Source: Paraburkholderia sediminicola
Lineage (GTDB): Bacteria > Pseudomonadota > Gammaproteobacteria > Burkholderiales > Burkholderiaceae
Reading direction: 5' to 3'
Assembly: GCF_902859805.1 (NCBI RefSeq)
Contig: NZ_CADIKC010000004.1
Span: 1-64,000 of the forward strand
Length of the DNA: 64,000 bases
The notes below the pieces were generated by a model. It searched no databases and had not been told where the DNA came from. It was given only the letters and a program-made list of their open reading frames with translations. Positions within the stretch are counted from its first letter, which is position 1; each line of letters begins with the position of its first letter. The position numbers and the translations under genes are program-made. This document shows, one piece after another, positions 25,606 through 34,785 of the stretch.

Positions 25606-25711
25606 TGAGAGGCGTTAGCGGGCGTGGTCTTGCAGCGCATCTGCCGGCCATTGCCATGGTTAAAGGATATTCGTCCCAGCTGGAAAATCGCGCGCCGCAT
25701 TCGAGGAAACC

Positions 25712-25909
25712 ATGCAGCTACCGAGCGTTGATAATTTTGTCAAAGACCAGCATTACGGCATCACATACAACATCTGTGCCTATCGCGAACTGTCCCGGGA
25801 AGAGATGATGCGCGCCGTGCAAGTCTTTATTCAACAACAAGGCGGCCGTCAACCGCGGCAAGGCGCGGTCGTCAAAATCTTTTCAGTAATCGGGCTGAAT
25901 GACGGGTAA
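25712..25909 (+). CDS. Small hypothetical protein
   Basis: A 65-residue protein (MQLPSVDNFVKDQHYGITYN...) with a good GAGGAAACC ribosome binding site. The segment YRELSREEMMRAVQVFIQQQ looks helical. The C terminus (GAVVKIFSVIGLNDG) resembles small conserved Burkholderiaceae proteins of unknown function, but I cannot name a family. Confidence 0.55.
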   Translation: MQLPSVDNFVKDQHYGITYNICAYRELSREEMMRAVQVFIQQQGGRQPRQGAVVKIFSVIGLNDG

Positions 25910-25976
25910 CCCGCGTGATTTCGGCGGCCGATGGGGATAGCCGACGCGAGTCCAGCTAAAGCCCCGCACCAGGCAT

Positions 25977-26162
25977 CTAATTCAGGATCGAAAGCAGATC
26001 GGCAATGCTCATATTGGGCAATTGCTTGGAGATCACGTCCCAAAAGATCACATCGTGCATCGCGCTTGCGTCTTCGGCCGTCGTCCACTGTCTCGCGCCG
26101 ACGATGGAGTCGGCGGTTTCGCTGGCGGCATCAACGATTGTCTTAATGTCTTGTTTGTGCAT
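25977..26162 (-). CDS. Possible small hypothetical protein
   Basis: A 61-residue open frame (MHKQDIKTIVDAASETADSI...) with protein-like composition and a helical, acidic character ending MSIADLLSILN. There is no clear ribosome binding site before the ATG. It is listed because the composition is unlike an antisense shadow, but it may not be translated. Confidence 0.35.
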   Translation of the reverse strand: MHKQDIKTIVDAASETADSIVGARQWTTAEDASAMHDVIFWDVISKQLPNMSIADLLSILN

Positions 26163-27018
26163 GAACGGGTTATCGGCTGCGCGGCGGGCTTATTTAGGCT
26201 TTCGCGCAATCGTTTGCTTGAAGTGTGACCGAGCTCGGCACAATCCTGTCTGAATCTCGCTGCTGCGACCGGTCCCGTGAGGCAAACGTGCCCCAGGTGA
26301 CGAACAGCATGATACGGGTCTCACCTTTCAAAGATGACCCAGGCGAGCCTCTCTCGACAATCCCGGATCAATGGCAAACGCACTAGCGCTGCGCAACAGC
26401 AAGCCGAAATCAGGATGAAGCCGCGCGCCAATTGCCGATATGATTCTATCAATGTCGGCTTGAGCTACCACATTGTGGCGGCTATCGGAAAGATTCTGTC
26501 TGCGCATACCCCCATCACTAAATCGCTTGACGGACGCATATCCCGTTCAATTCAAAACTTGCCACGCCACGACAACGTTTTCTTCATCATTTTTGTGCCG
26601 ATTTCAGAAATCACAGACAGACGGTCGATTGCTCATTCTGCTATCGGGGGAGATCGGATCGGACATTGCGTTGAGATGAAATTCTTACCGTACCTTACCC
26701 AATGTGCGCGTGCTGCGGTAGTATCGACACCTCACATGCGACTTTTCTGTGTTCGATATAAACGATTTTCGCAATTCTTCTATACCTCCAGTCTCAGTTT
26801 CCCTCGGGTTATCTCCTCGCCGTATTCGAATTTGTCGTTTAAAATTCGCCCGCCCAACTGGCCGCGCCTTTGCCCGCTCAATGTCTCCAGCTGACAATGT
26901 CCTGGCTAATTCGGCCATATAATAATGGCGCCAGGATCATTCGCATAACATGCGTCAACAAAAAAACACAGGGTCTTGAGAGAGGCTTTGCAGGCCACAA
27001 CATTCCGGGGAAAAACCA
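26163..27018. other. Non-coding region upstream of GlxA-type regulator
   Basis: About 850 bp in which I can support no gene. A 186-codon frame at 26334 lacks a ribosome binding site and has scattered, unfamily-like composition. The last 200 bp probably contain the promoter of the AraC-type regulator at 27019. Confidence 0.4.
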
Positions 27019-28014
27019 ATGCAGCTGGTACATACTGCGCCGCTCAGTTCGCGGCACAGTGCCGTGCCGACGCAAGCGAGCGCAATGACTCGCGTCGACA
27101 TAGCGCTGTTCAATGGCTTTGCGCTGCCGAAGGTCGCAGCGCTCATCGAGATATTCCATAAGGCCAACGCGCTTGCCGTGTCGCAACGATCGGGGCGCGC
27201 GCGCTACGCCGTGTCGCTGCTTTCGGCCGCGGGCGGCCGCATTGCGAGCTCGTCGTCGGTGTTCGTCTGGACGGAAAGCGTTGACACACACAAAGGCACG
27301 AACGACAAGCACCTGATATTCGTCGCAGGCGGCGCGGGCGCGCAGCAAGCGCGCTGCGATGAGCGCCTGCGCAACTGGCTGCGTCACAGGCATCCGCTCA
27401 GCGAAATCGTTCACCCTATCGCGGAGGGCCGGCTGCTTCTGGAAGCGGCCGGGCTTCCCAGCCGCTATTGCCCGCTACTGCGTAGCGGCACCGAAGCATG
27501 CGGGAGTCGCCCGGCGCGCTCGCGTGGCGAAGCGCCGGCGGCCGTGCGTACGGCATTGCAAGTCATTGAAGAAGACCTCGGGCCCGAACTGGCGCGTCAA
27601 GTTGCCGAATCCGTTGCGCCACAGCACAAGACCCCCTTCAGTGCTTCAGTCGCGGGCAGCACCGCGCCGCACGTTAGCGAGAAAATCATGGCGTCGGTCC
27701 GTTGGCTGGAGGCGAACGTCGATCGTCCCATTTCTATCGACGATGCGGCGCGTCTCGCAGCCATGAGCGAGCGCAACTTCTTACGGCGCTTCAAGAACGA
27801 GATCGGCATGACGCCCTCTGACTTTCTGCTTCGCGCGCGTCTGAACCTGAGTTGTCGGATGCTCGTCGAATCGCGCTTGCCGATCGACAAGATCGCGCGG
27901 CACTGCGGAATTGGCAGCGGCGGCCAGTTGGCCAAGCTGTTCAGAAAACATCTGGCGACCACGCCCACCGACTATCGGCTGAGCAAAAAAGCCTCGCCTA
28001 TCAGTCTCATCTGA
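27019..28014 (+). CDS. GlxA-family AraC-type transcriptional regulator
   Basis: A 331-residue regulator. Residues about 25-190 form a DJ-1/PfpI-like domain (VDIALFNGFALPKVAALIEI, HLIFVAGGAGAQQARCDERL). The C-terminal AraC domain follows (ISIDDAARLAAMSERNFLRR, FKNEIGMTPSDFLLRARLNL, PIDKIARHCGIGSGGQLAKLF). The usual nucleophilic-cysteine region of active DJ-1 proteins is not evident, so it should only sense. GGGGAAAAACC precedes the ATG. A paralogue follows at 28775, and both sit upstream of the exopolysaccharide operon they may control. Confidence 0.85.
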   Translation: MQLVHTAPLSSRHSAVPTQASAMTRVDIALFNGFALPKVAALIEIFHKANALAVSQRSGRARYAVSLLSAAGGRIASSSSVFVWTESVDTHKGTNDKHLIFVAGGAGAQQARCDERLRNWLRHRHPLSEIVHPIAEGRLLLEAAGLPSRYCPLLRSGTEACGSRPARSRGEAPAAVRTALQVIEEDLGPELARQVAESVAPQHKTPFSASVAGSTAPHVSEKIMASVRWLEANVDRPISIDDAARLAAMSERNFLRRFKNEIGMTPSDFLLRARLNLSCRMLVESRLPIDKIARHCGIGSGGQLAKLFRKHLATTPTDYRLSKKASPISLI

Positions 28015-28339
28015 GCGCGCAGTCCGGCTCACCCTCAAAGCGACTATCCGCGCGCGGCGGTACCGCCTCACGGAGAAACTGGCCACGCATCGCAGATGCA
28101 TCGATACGTCGCCACAAGCGATCCTGTTCGACACTGCGCCCTCCTCACACACGTCACGCACACTCCAGCAGCCAGGAAACGGTTGGGTCCGTCACATCGA
28201 TGAGACCCCGCCGTGGGCATTCGTCAAACAGGTCGCATTCGAAATAATTCGTAATTTATTAAAAAATTTACGACTTCCATTTTTTATTTTAAGCCATCAA
28301 TAGCGAACTCCAATCGACGCAATAGCGGACGTCAATTAA

Positions 28340-28696
28340 TCACGCCGTTCCGTGCCATGCGCTTTCCACATCGAAGAATGATTCGCATGATTCCGTTATC
28401 GCGTCATAAATGATGCATTGCGTATAAATGGACTGGTGCCCACACGCGCGGAGATATCCAGAAAGATCATCATTTCGCCACGATTTGCCCACATTTGAAT
28501 CGATTGGAAGGCGGGCTGCGGACACGAAAAAATCACCGTACCGAAGACTCTCCGCGCCAAAAACGTTCGAAAAACATTCAATTTCCGGATGCACAACGAA
28601 CAGGAAATTCTTTGGCGTGCACTGGTCGCAAAGCACCGCATTGGGTGCATAAAAATTACCGCTCCGGATGGTCTTGATCGATTCCGCCAAGAGCAT
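28340..28696 (-). CDS. Hypothetical protein, 118 residues
   Basis: Open frame starting MLLAESIKTIRSGNFYAPNA with five cysteines, mixed protein-like composition and lower GC than its surroundings. It is divergent from the AraC-type gene at 28775. There is no good ribosome binding site and I know no family. It may be a short foreign gene or an accidental frame in AT-richer DNA. Confidence 0.4.
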   Translation of the reverse strand: MLLAESIKTIRSGNFYAPNAVLCDQCTPKNFLFVVHPEIECFSNVFGAESLRYGDFFVSAARLPIDSNVGKSWRNDDLSGYLRACGHQSIYTQCIIYDAITESCESFFDVESAWHGTA

Positions 28697-28774
28697 GGTT
28701 GAATCGGACGCCGCAGTCTGATCGGCGCGCCCTCGCGAATATGATGCGCTGCAGAAAACTCAATTTCGCTAATA

Positions 28775-29854
28775 GTGCCGGGGGCCAGCGGTATGGAATG
28801 TGCGACTGATATAACGAGGAAAACAATTCATCTCATGGTGGGCGGGAGCGTTGGGTTAGCGCGCCGCCGCAGACAGGTGGTGATTCTCCTGTTCGAGGGT
28901 TTTTCGCTGATTCATATGGGGCGCCTGGCGGAAACATTCAGCCTTGCTAACCGTTTGCGTCATCCGGACAACGCGCTACACAACTATTACGACCTGCGCC
29001 TCGTGTCCGCCAGCGGCGGCGCGATACGGTCTTCCTCGGGTGTGCTGATCTGGACCGACGCGGTCGACTCTCACTACGCCAAAGACGTCCATGCCTTGTT
29101 TGCGCTCGGCGCAGCGAACGTGCCTGTCGAAAGCGACGAACGGCTGCTCTCGTGGTTGCGTCACACCCACCCGCATGCGCAGGTGGTACAGGGGATCGGC
29201 GGAGCGTATGGCGTTCTCGAATTGGCCGGACTTGAGTCGAAAGATGTTGCGGTGACGGACACAACGGGCGGCGCGATGACGACGGGTGCGCTATCTGCAA
29301 CCAGAACGGCTGGTATCGACGCCGACGCCGGCGCTGCGCTAACCAGTGCGTTGTCCGTTGTGAAACGTGACTGTGGCTACGAGACAGCCAGCCAGGTTGC
29401 CCACGACCTGTTGCCCGTCACGCCAAAACAGTTCACTCATTCGGTATTCAATTCCCGCGAGGCGCGCGCCAGTGACCTGATTCGCACATCGGCGCATCAG
29501 TTGCGGGTCAGCAGCGAGAACCGCGTATCGATTGCGGATGCCGCTCAGGCTGTAGCGATGAGTGAACGCAACTTCCTGCGTCGCTTCAAGCAGGAGATCG
29601 GCGTGACACCGACGGAGTTTGTGCTGCGAGTCCGCCTCGAAAAAGCCTGCCACATGCTGGTGGATACCGACCTGCCCGCCGACAAGATAGCCCGGCGCAC
29701 GGGCCTGGGTAGCGGCGACCGACTGGCCAAACTGTTCCGCCAGCACTTATCAATGTCACCCACGGAGTACCGGACGCTCGAGCGCAACCGTCTGGCCGAG
29801 AACGGATTGGCGGAACCGGGCGTCATCAAGCGGGCACGTCGCCCCGTTTCGTAA
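28775..29854 (+). CDS. GlxA-family AraC-type transcriptional regulator, paralogue
   Basis: Up to 359 residues with the same layout as the 27019 gene. A DJ-1/PfpI-like domain (VVILLFEGFSLIHMGRLAET, VHALFALGAANVPVESDERL) is followed by a C-terminal AraC domain (VSIADAAQAVAMSERNFLRR, GVTPTEFVLRVRLEKACHML, PADKIARRTGLGSGDRLAKLF). The two regulators share the MSERNFLRRFK helix and much else, so they arose by duplication. The GTG at 28775 is the first start in frame; ATG at 28835, which has GAGGAAAAC upstream, is an alternative. It ends 50 bp before the exopolysaccharide operon. Confidence 0.85.
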   Translation: MPGASGMECATDITRKTIHLMVGGSVGLARRRRQVVILLFEGFSLIHMGRLAETFSLANRLRHPDNALHNYYDLRLVSASGGAIRSSSGVLIWTDAVDSHYAKDVHALFALGAANVPVESDERLLSWLRHTHPHAQVVQGIGGAYGVLELAGLESKDVAVTDTTGGAMTTGALSATRTAGIDADAGAALTSALSVVKRDCGYETASQVAHDLLPVTPKQFTHSVFNSREARASDLIRTSAHQLRVSSENRVSIADAAQAVAMSERNFLRRFKQEIGVTPTEFVLRVRLEKACHMLVDTDLPADKIARRTGLGSGDRLAKLFRQHLSMSPTEYRTLERNRLAENGLAEPGVIKRARRPVS

Positions 29855-29904
29855 CGGGGCGGAGTTAGCTGGATCGTTCCTCACCCGGCTCTACGGAGAT
29901 TCTC

Positions 29905-31287
29905 ATGAAACAAGCTGTCGCACGCCTGATCGATAGCGGGTGCATTGCGCTCGCGGCTGTCATCGCGGCCTACATCGCGCCTGTGCAGGGCCATGAAAAC
30001 GGTCCACTTCAGTTGCTGTTCACCATCGTCATCATGTTGTCGTCAGCGGCTCTGTTGCCGGCTGTCCGTGCTTACGCCGTATTGCCTATGCGCTCGATAT
30101 ATCGCCTATGTACCCGGCTTCTGCCGGCATGGCTGGCCTTGCAATTCGCGGGCCTTCTGCTTCTGCTTTCGATTCACCGCCAGGACGCCACGCTCGTGTC
30201 CTGGATCGCCTGGTGGACATGTGTTGGCGTCGTGCTGCTCGCGTCATGGCGACTGGCTGCTTACGCGACACGTTCCTCTTTGCGGCTGTTCGGACTGAGC
30301 GCGCGCAATGTCGTCGTCGTGGGTAGCGGCGAATACTTCAAGCAAATCGTTGCAAAGGTCGACTCCAGTAATCATCAGAATTTTCGTGTTGCAGATGTTG
30401 TCGAGTTGCAGACCGCAGACGGACGCCTCAGCGCAGGCATGGGAGAGCATGGCAAGACGGAACTCGCCCGCCTCGCGCGGCTGGTGGAGTCCGGTGGCAT
30501 TCACGAGGTATGGCTCGCCTTACCGTTGTCCGCGCATGCGGTGGCGGCACATTGCATCGAAGCGCTCAGGAGCACGCTGGTGGAAATACGGCTCATGCCG
30601 GATTTCATGCCGCTCGGGCTATACGCCGGCGTAGCGTCGCTCGACGCACTCGACATCCCTTCGCTGAGTCTTTCTCCGTCGGCCATCTCGGGCGAGGCGA
30701 TGACGGGCAAGGAGATCTTCGACAGGGCTTTCGCACTGGTTGCGCTGATCGGGCTTGCGCCGCTATTCGCGGTGATCGCCATCGCCATCAAGCTCTCTTC
30801 GCCCGGCCCGGTCTTTTTCCGGCAGCGTCGCAAGGGACTAAAAGGACTCCCGTTTTCGATCTACAAGTTTCGTTCAATGCGGGTTCATTCGGAAGAGCGT
30901 GGTGTCGTGCGTCAGGCAACCCGCAACGATAACCGGATCACGCAGGTGGGGCGCTTTCTGCGCCGAACGAGTCTCGACGAGATTCCGCAGTTCATCAACG
31001 TTCTGCGCGGCGAAATGTCGATCGTCGGCCCCCGGCCCCACGCGCTTGAACACGACGACCTGTATGAGCCATTGATCTCGGGTTACCTCGACCGCTATCG
31101 CATCAAACCGGGCATTACCGGCTGGGCGCAGATCAACGGCTATCGAGGTGAAACGGATGCGCTCGAGAAGATGGCGGGCCGTGTCGAGTACGACCTGTAT
31201 TACCTGCGTCATCGATCGTTCTGGATGGATATCAAGATCGTGTTGCGCACCGTAGTTCGCGGGTTCTTCAGCAAGCAGGCGTACTAA
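29905..31287 (+). CDS. Undecaprenyl-phosphate sugar phosphotransferase initiating EPS synthesis (WcaJ/CpsE-like)
   Basis: A 460-residue polyprenyl glycosylphosphotransferase. Four to five N-terminal membrane helices and a central nucleotide-fold domain precede a further helix (about 275-300). The catalytic domain then shows FFRQRRKGLKGLPFSIYKFR, RRTSLDEIPQFINVLRGEMS, IVGPRPHALEHDD and KPGITGWAQINGYRGET. It transfers the first sugar-1-phosphate, usually glucose or galactose, to undecaprenyl phosphate at the inner membrane. It is the first gene of the operon, with a GGAG site before the ATG. Confidence 0.93.
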   Translation: MKQAVARLIDSGCIALAAVIAAYIAPVQGHENGPLQLLFTIVIMLSSAALLPAVRAYAVLPMRSIYRLCTRLLPAWLALQFAGLLLLLSIHRQDATLVSWIAWWTCVGVVLLASWRLAAYATRSSLRLFGLSARNVVVVGSGEYFKQIVAKVDSSNHQNFRVADVVELQTADGRLSAGMGEHGKTELARLARLVESGGIHEVWLALPLSAHAVAAHCIEALRSTLVEIRLMPDFMPLGLYAGVASLDALDIPSLSLSPSAISGEAMTGKEIFDRAFALVALIGLAPLFAVIAIAIKLSSPGPVFFRQRRKGLKGLPFSIYKFRSMRVHSEERGVVRQATRNDNRITQVGRFLRRTSLDEIPQFINVLRGEMSIVGPRPHALEHDDLYEPLISGYLDRYRIKPGITGWAQINGYRGETDALEKMAGRVEYDLYYLRHRSFWMDIKIVLRTVVRGFFSKQAY

Positions 31288-31348
31288 TCACCATGTGGAG
31301 CCGCGGACCGCGAGACGGAGGTCGGCGAGCCCAATAAAAGGAATCGGA

Positions 31349-32524
31349 GTGAAGCAATTGAAAGTCAGGTCCAACGCGCTGCGTCGCGACGGTGTCAACG
31401 TGTTTTCGATGAGTCGGCTTGCATGGATTGCGGCGCTCCCACTCGTTATGTCAGCCTGTTCGGTTGCGCCCGGCATGAAAATGCAAGGGACGGCTACGTT
31501 GCCGATCACCAGTGCGACTGAGCAAGCGCCGGCTGAGCAACTGCCTGTGCCGATGACCGAAGTGACCTTGTCGTCAATCGACGAGATCAGAAGCGAAGCT
31601 GAGCGGCGCAGCGATGAGAGCGCAAGCGCCCTGCTCGGCCGCAGCCAGGCTTATACGATCGGTGTTGGCGATGTGCTCCAGATCACGGTCTGGGACCACC
31701 CGGAGCTGGCCGCGGCTTTGGGCTCGCAGCCGCCTGCGAATGCACGCGTCTACGACCCGCCGCCGGGATTCATCGTGGATGACACCGGCTATCTGCGGTT
31801 TCCCTTCGTCGGCAATATCCGCGTCGAAGGCATGAAAGTCGACGAAGTCCAGCACAAGCTTGCGGCGGAACTGGGCAAGTCATTCCACGATCCTCAGGTG
31901 ACAGTGCGCGTTGCGTCGTATCGCGCGAAGCAGGTGTACGTCGACGGCGAAGTCCGCACTGCGGGCGCGCAATCCATCAACGATATCCCGACGACGCTGT
32001 ACGACGCGATCAGTCATGCCGGCGGTTTCAGCCCGGCCGCGGACCAGAGCCGCATTACGCTGACGCGCAACGGCCGTTCGTACGACATCAACTTCACGGG
32101 GATGCTGCAGCGTGGGTTGAATCCTTCGAACATCATGCTGCGCCCCGGCGATCTGATTCGCGTCTCCGCCCGCGAAGAAAACGGCGTGTTCGTACTGGGC
32201 GAAGTGACAAAACCGGTTACCGCCCTGCCGCTACGCAACGGTCAGTTGACGTTGAGCGACGCGCTTTCTCAGGCGGGCAGCATCAATTCGGCAACCGCGG
32301 ACGCCGCGCAACTGTATGTGATCCGCGGACTGGGCAAGGACGCGCGCGTGTTTCACCTCGATGCGGCGTCGCCCGTCTCGATGATCCTCGCCAATCGCTT
32401 TGAGCTGCAACCGAAGGACATCGTCTATGTCGACGGCAACGGGCTGGTCCGCTTCAGCCGTGTGTTGAGCTTGCTGCTTCCGGGCATCAACGCCGGCCTC
32501 ACTGCCGGCCTGGTGACGAAATGA
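31349..32524 (+). CDS. Polysaccharide export outer-membrane lipoprotein (Wza-like)
   Basis: A 391-residue export channel protein. GTG at 31349 is chosen because GGAATCGGA precedes it; the signal peptide then ends in a lipobox (ALPLVMSACS). A Poly_export domain opens with YTIGVGDVLQITVWDHPELA, followed by two SLBB-type modules (VYVDGEVRTAGAQSINDIPT and VFVLGEVTKPVTALPLRNGQ). It forms the outer-membrane pore working with the Wzc-like kinase at 34782. In-frame ATG codons lie upstream at 31295 and inside the signal region at 31409. Confidence 0.92.
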   Translation: MKQLKVRSNALRRDGVNVFSMSRLAWIAALPLVMSACSVAPGMKMQGTATLPITSATEQAPAEQLPVPMTEVTLSSIDEIRSEAERRSDESASALLGRSQAYTIGVGDVLQITVWDHPELAAALGSQPPANARVYDPPPGFIVDDTGYLRFPFVGNIRVEGMKVDEVQHKLAAELGKSFHDPQVTVRVASYRAKQVYVDGEVRTAGAQSINDIPTTLYDAISHAGGFSPAADQSRITLTRNGRSYDINFTGMLQRGLNPSNIMLRPGDLIRVSAREENGVFVLGEVTKPVTALPLRNGQLTLSDALSQAGSINSATADAAQLYVIRGLGKDARVFHLDAASPVSMILANRFELQPKDIVYVDGNGLVRFSRVLSLLLPGINAGLTAGLVTK

Positions 32525-32570
32525 GCATGACATTGCAACTTCTCCGAAACCAGCGCATGACGGTGACGAC

Positions 32571-34229
32571 ATGGTGAATCGCCGTTCGGTCATGGGCCTC
32601 TCGGCCGGCGCGGCAATACTGGGTGCCGGTGCGGTCTCGCGTGGATGGGGCGAATCCACCGGGAATCAATCGCAGAACGGATTTCGCTGGCTCAGCGATT
32701 TCGCCACCAGGGGCAAGGGTGCGAGCGACGACACCGGCACGTTCCAGCGCGCGATCGACTACGTACGCAATATCGCACTGCGTACGCGCGACACGTCCTG
32801 TTTACCCGCATTGCTGATTCCGGCGGGCCGCTACGTTCTCACGGAAACGATCGACACCGCGCCCTGGATCAAGTTGTGCTCGGTGGGCGGCGTCCTGCTC
32901 GACTTCTCCCTGTTGCCCGTCGGTTGGAACGGTTTGACCTGCAGAAACGAAACCACCCTCCCCGCGACCGAGTTGCGTTTTCCGGGGGACCGTTCGCCAT
33001 TTCTCGACGGCACAGGCGGCACGATCTCGATACTTGGCCCCGGCAAGGCACAGTCCGAGGGATGGGGCATCGTGATGGGCAACCGGCAAGCCGGATTTTC
33101 GGGCGCGGTGAGAGACGCGGGCGGCCGCAATGTCGTGGTCACGGGCTGGCGTGGTGCGCTGCGGATCGATCCGGTCAATACGTATCTGACTGCGTGGTTT
33201 TCGTCGCGCTTCGAACAGAACCGCGAGGATGGCATTTACGTGGCGCCAGGCGTTGGCAGAAGCGTGAATAGCGGCGAACGGATGACCTTCTTCGATTGCA
33301 CGTTTGCAGGCTCAGCCCGCGCCATCGACATCAATTCGGACAGCATGGATTTCGTCTTTGATGCCTGCTCGTTCGATTTCAACGGTGACGTGGTGTATTT
33401 CGGCCGTCAGGCGCGTTTCGGTACGGTGGCGTTCAACCACTGTCACATCGAAGGTATCGACGGACTGCTCGTCAACGGGACGGCCGCGGGCAAGAACCTT
33501 CGCACCGTGTTCCGCGACTCGATCGTGCTGCCGAGGCGCTGGAAACGCAAGGATCTCGACAATGCGCCGCGTCAACTGGTAGCCGGCACGGCGAAATTCT
33601 CTGCTTCCGGCGTCGAGTGGCGTTTCGAGTCTCCGCAACAGGGCGCGTTGACGGCGCTGATCGGCGACGAGGTGCCGGTCGAATCGGTGAGTGCAATGAG
33701 CTTCCAGAAAGTTCAGGCTCTGCCGTGGCGCGGAAGCGTGATCAACGCGGACAGTCTCTTCACGCTGGATAGCCCGGGCACACCAGTGGGCTCACTTACG
33801 CACTGGAGCATGTCATCCGCTGCATCCGGGCGAGCCGCAGGCGAAATCGTCGCGATGGACATGGCTACGGGAAACGGCGCAACGACCCGATCGAGGCAAG
33901 CATTGCGGCTGGCCTCGCCGGATCAGGACAACGCACCCTTCTCGGTGACCACGCGAACACCTTTCCCGGTGAACGCGGGCGAAACCGTCCTTGCCGCCTG
34001 CGCGGCGACCTCCGCGGGCACAACAGGTCGTACGGCATTCGCGTTCCAGTTCTACGCCGCGGGGGGCGTCCCGCTAAGCGTGAGCGAATCGCAGAGCACG
34101 GCGAATGAACTTCCATCTGCACAAGCAGCCGTTCCTGCCGGTGCCGTTCAGGCCGTCCTCAAGACGACCTTCATCGGCTGGACGGGAAAGCTCGAGATCA
34201 ACGAACTGGCGGTATGGCGCTCGTCATGA
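32571..34229 (+). CDS. Tat-exported parallel beta-helix protein (pectate-lyase-fold) of EPS operon
   Basis: A 552-residue secreted protein. The N terminus is a twin-arginine signal (VNRRSVMGLSAGAAILGAGA). WLSDFATRGKGASDDTGTFQ is the usual entry into Pectate_lyase_3-type right-handed beta-helices. Repeating coil-like strands follow to about 345 (FFDCTFAGSARAIDINSDSM, VFDACSFDFNGDVVYFGRQA). The C-terminal about 170 residues look like a beta-sandwich. Position between the Wza and Wzb genes points to trimming, modifying or binding the exopolysaccharide in the periplasm. Catalytic residues cannot be assigned. Confidence 0.75.
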   Translation: MVNRRSVMGLSAGAAILGAGAVSRGWGESTGNQSQNGFRWLSDFATRGKGASDDTGTFQRAIDYVRNIALRTRDTSCLPALLIPAGRYVLTETIDTAPWIKLCSVGGVLLDFSLLPVGWNGLTCRNETTLPATELRFPGDRSPFLDGTGGTISILGPGKAQSEGWGIVMGNRQAGFSGAVRDAGGRNVVVTGWRGALRIDPVNTYLTAWFSSRFEQNREDGIYVAPGVGRSVNSGERMTFFDCTFAGSARAIDINSDSMDFVFDACSFDFNGDVVYFGRQARFGTVAFNHCHIEGIDGLLVNGTAAGKNLRTVFRDSIVLPRRWKRKDLDNAPRQLVAGTAKFSASGVEWRFESPQQGALTALIGDEVPVESVSAMSFQKVQALPWRGSVINADSLFTLDSPGTPVGSLTHWSMSSAASGRAAGEIVAMDMATGNGATTRSRQALRLASPDQDNAPFSVTTRTPFPVNAGETVLAACAATSAGTTGRTAFAFQFYAAGGVPLSVSESQSTANELPSAQAAVPAGAVQAVLKTTFIGWTGKLEINELAVWRSS

Positions 34230-34290
34230 GCCTGGGTGCGCAGACATCCATCCGAGTCAGCAACGTCTCAACACATAGAAAGACAACCAG

Positions 34291-34785
34291 ATGATTTCCA
34301 ACGTTCTAATGGTTTGCCACGGAAACCTTTGCCGCAGCCCGATGGCCGCGGCGCTTCTTCAGCAACGCGTCGAGGGGCTACGCGTCTGTTCTGCCGGCCT
34401 TGCGGCTGAGGTGGGGCAACCGGCGGCGACCGAGGCCGTCGCGGTACTGTCCGAAATGGGTATCGACATTCAGGCGCATCGCGCCACGCAGTTGACCCAA
34501 CAGCTCGCGAACGACGCGGAGCTGATTCTGACGATGACCGCGGCGCAGACACGAAGTCTGCAGTCGCTCTATCCGCTGATGCGCGGCCGTATCTTCTCCA
34601 TCCGCGGCTTCGACGATGCGGATATCGACGACCCGATGGGTTTGCCCATCTCCGCATTCCGCGTGTGTCTCGACGCCCTGAAAGACGGCATCGATTACTG
34701 GGCACGGCGACTGAAAAACCTGAACGGATCTTCAGGCGAGCGCGCGTATCCGGAAGCGCTCTGCGTTGGCGGAGGTGCACAGTGA
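34291..34785 (+). CDS. Low-molecular-weight protein tyrosine phosphatase (Wzb-like)
   Basis: A 164-residue phosphatase with the P-loop VCHGNLCRSP (C9-x5-R15) and the catalytic aspartate in DIDDPMG near residue 115. It removes phosphate from the C-terminal tyrosines of the partner BY-kinase and so sets polymer chain length and export. Its stop overlaps the GTG start of that kinase, making a coupled Wzb/Wzc pair. The last 20 residues extend beyond the core fold. Confidence 0.93.
   Translation: MISNVLMVCHGNLCRSPMAAALLQQRVEGLRVCSAGLAAEVGQPAATEAVAVLSEMGIDIQAHRATQLTQQLANDAELILTMTAAQTRSLQSLYPLMRGRIFSIRGFDDADIDDPMGLPISAFRVCLDALKDGIDYWARRLKNLNGSSGERAYPEALCVGGGAQ

Noticed and set aside
26334..26894. 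186-codon rightward open frame
   Set aside because: No ribosome binding site, no recognisable motif and irregular composition; probably a chance frame in non-coding DNA.
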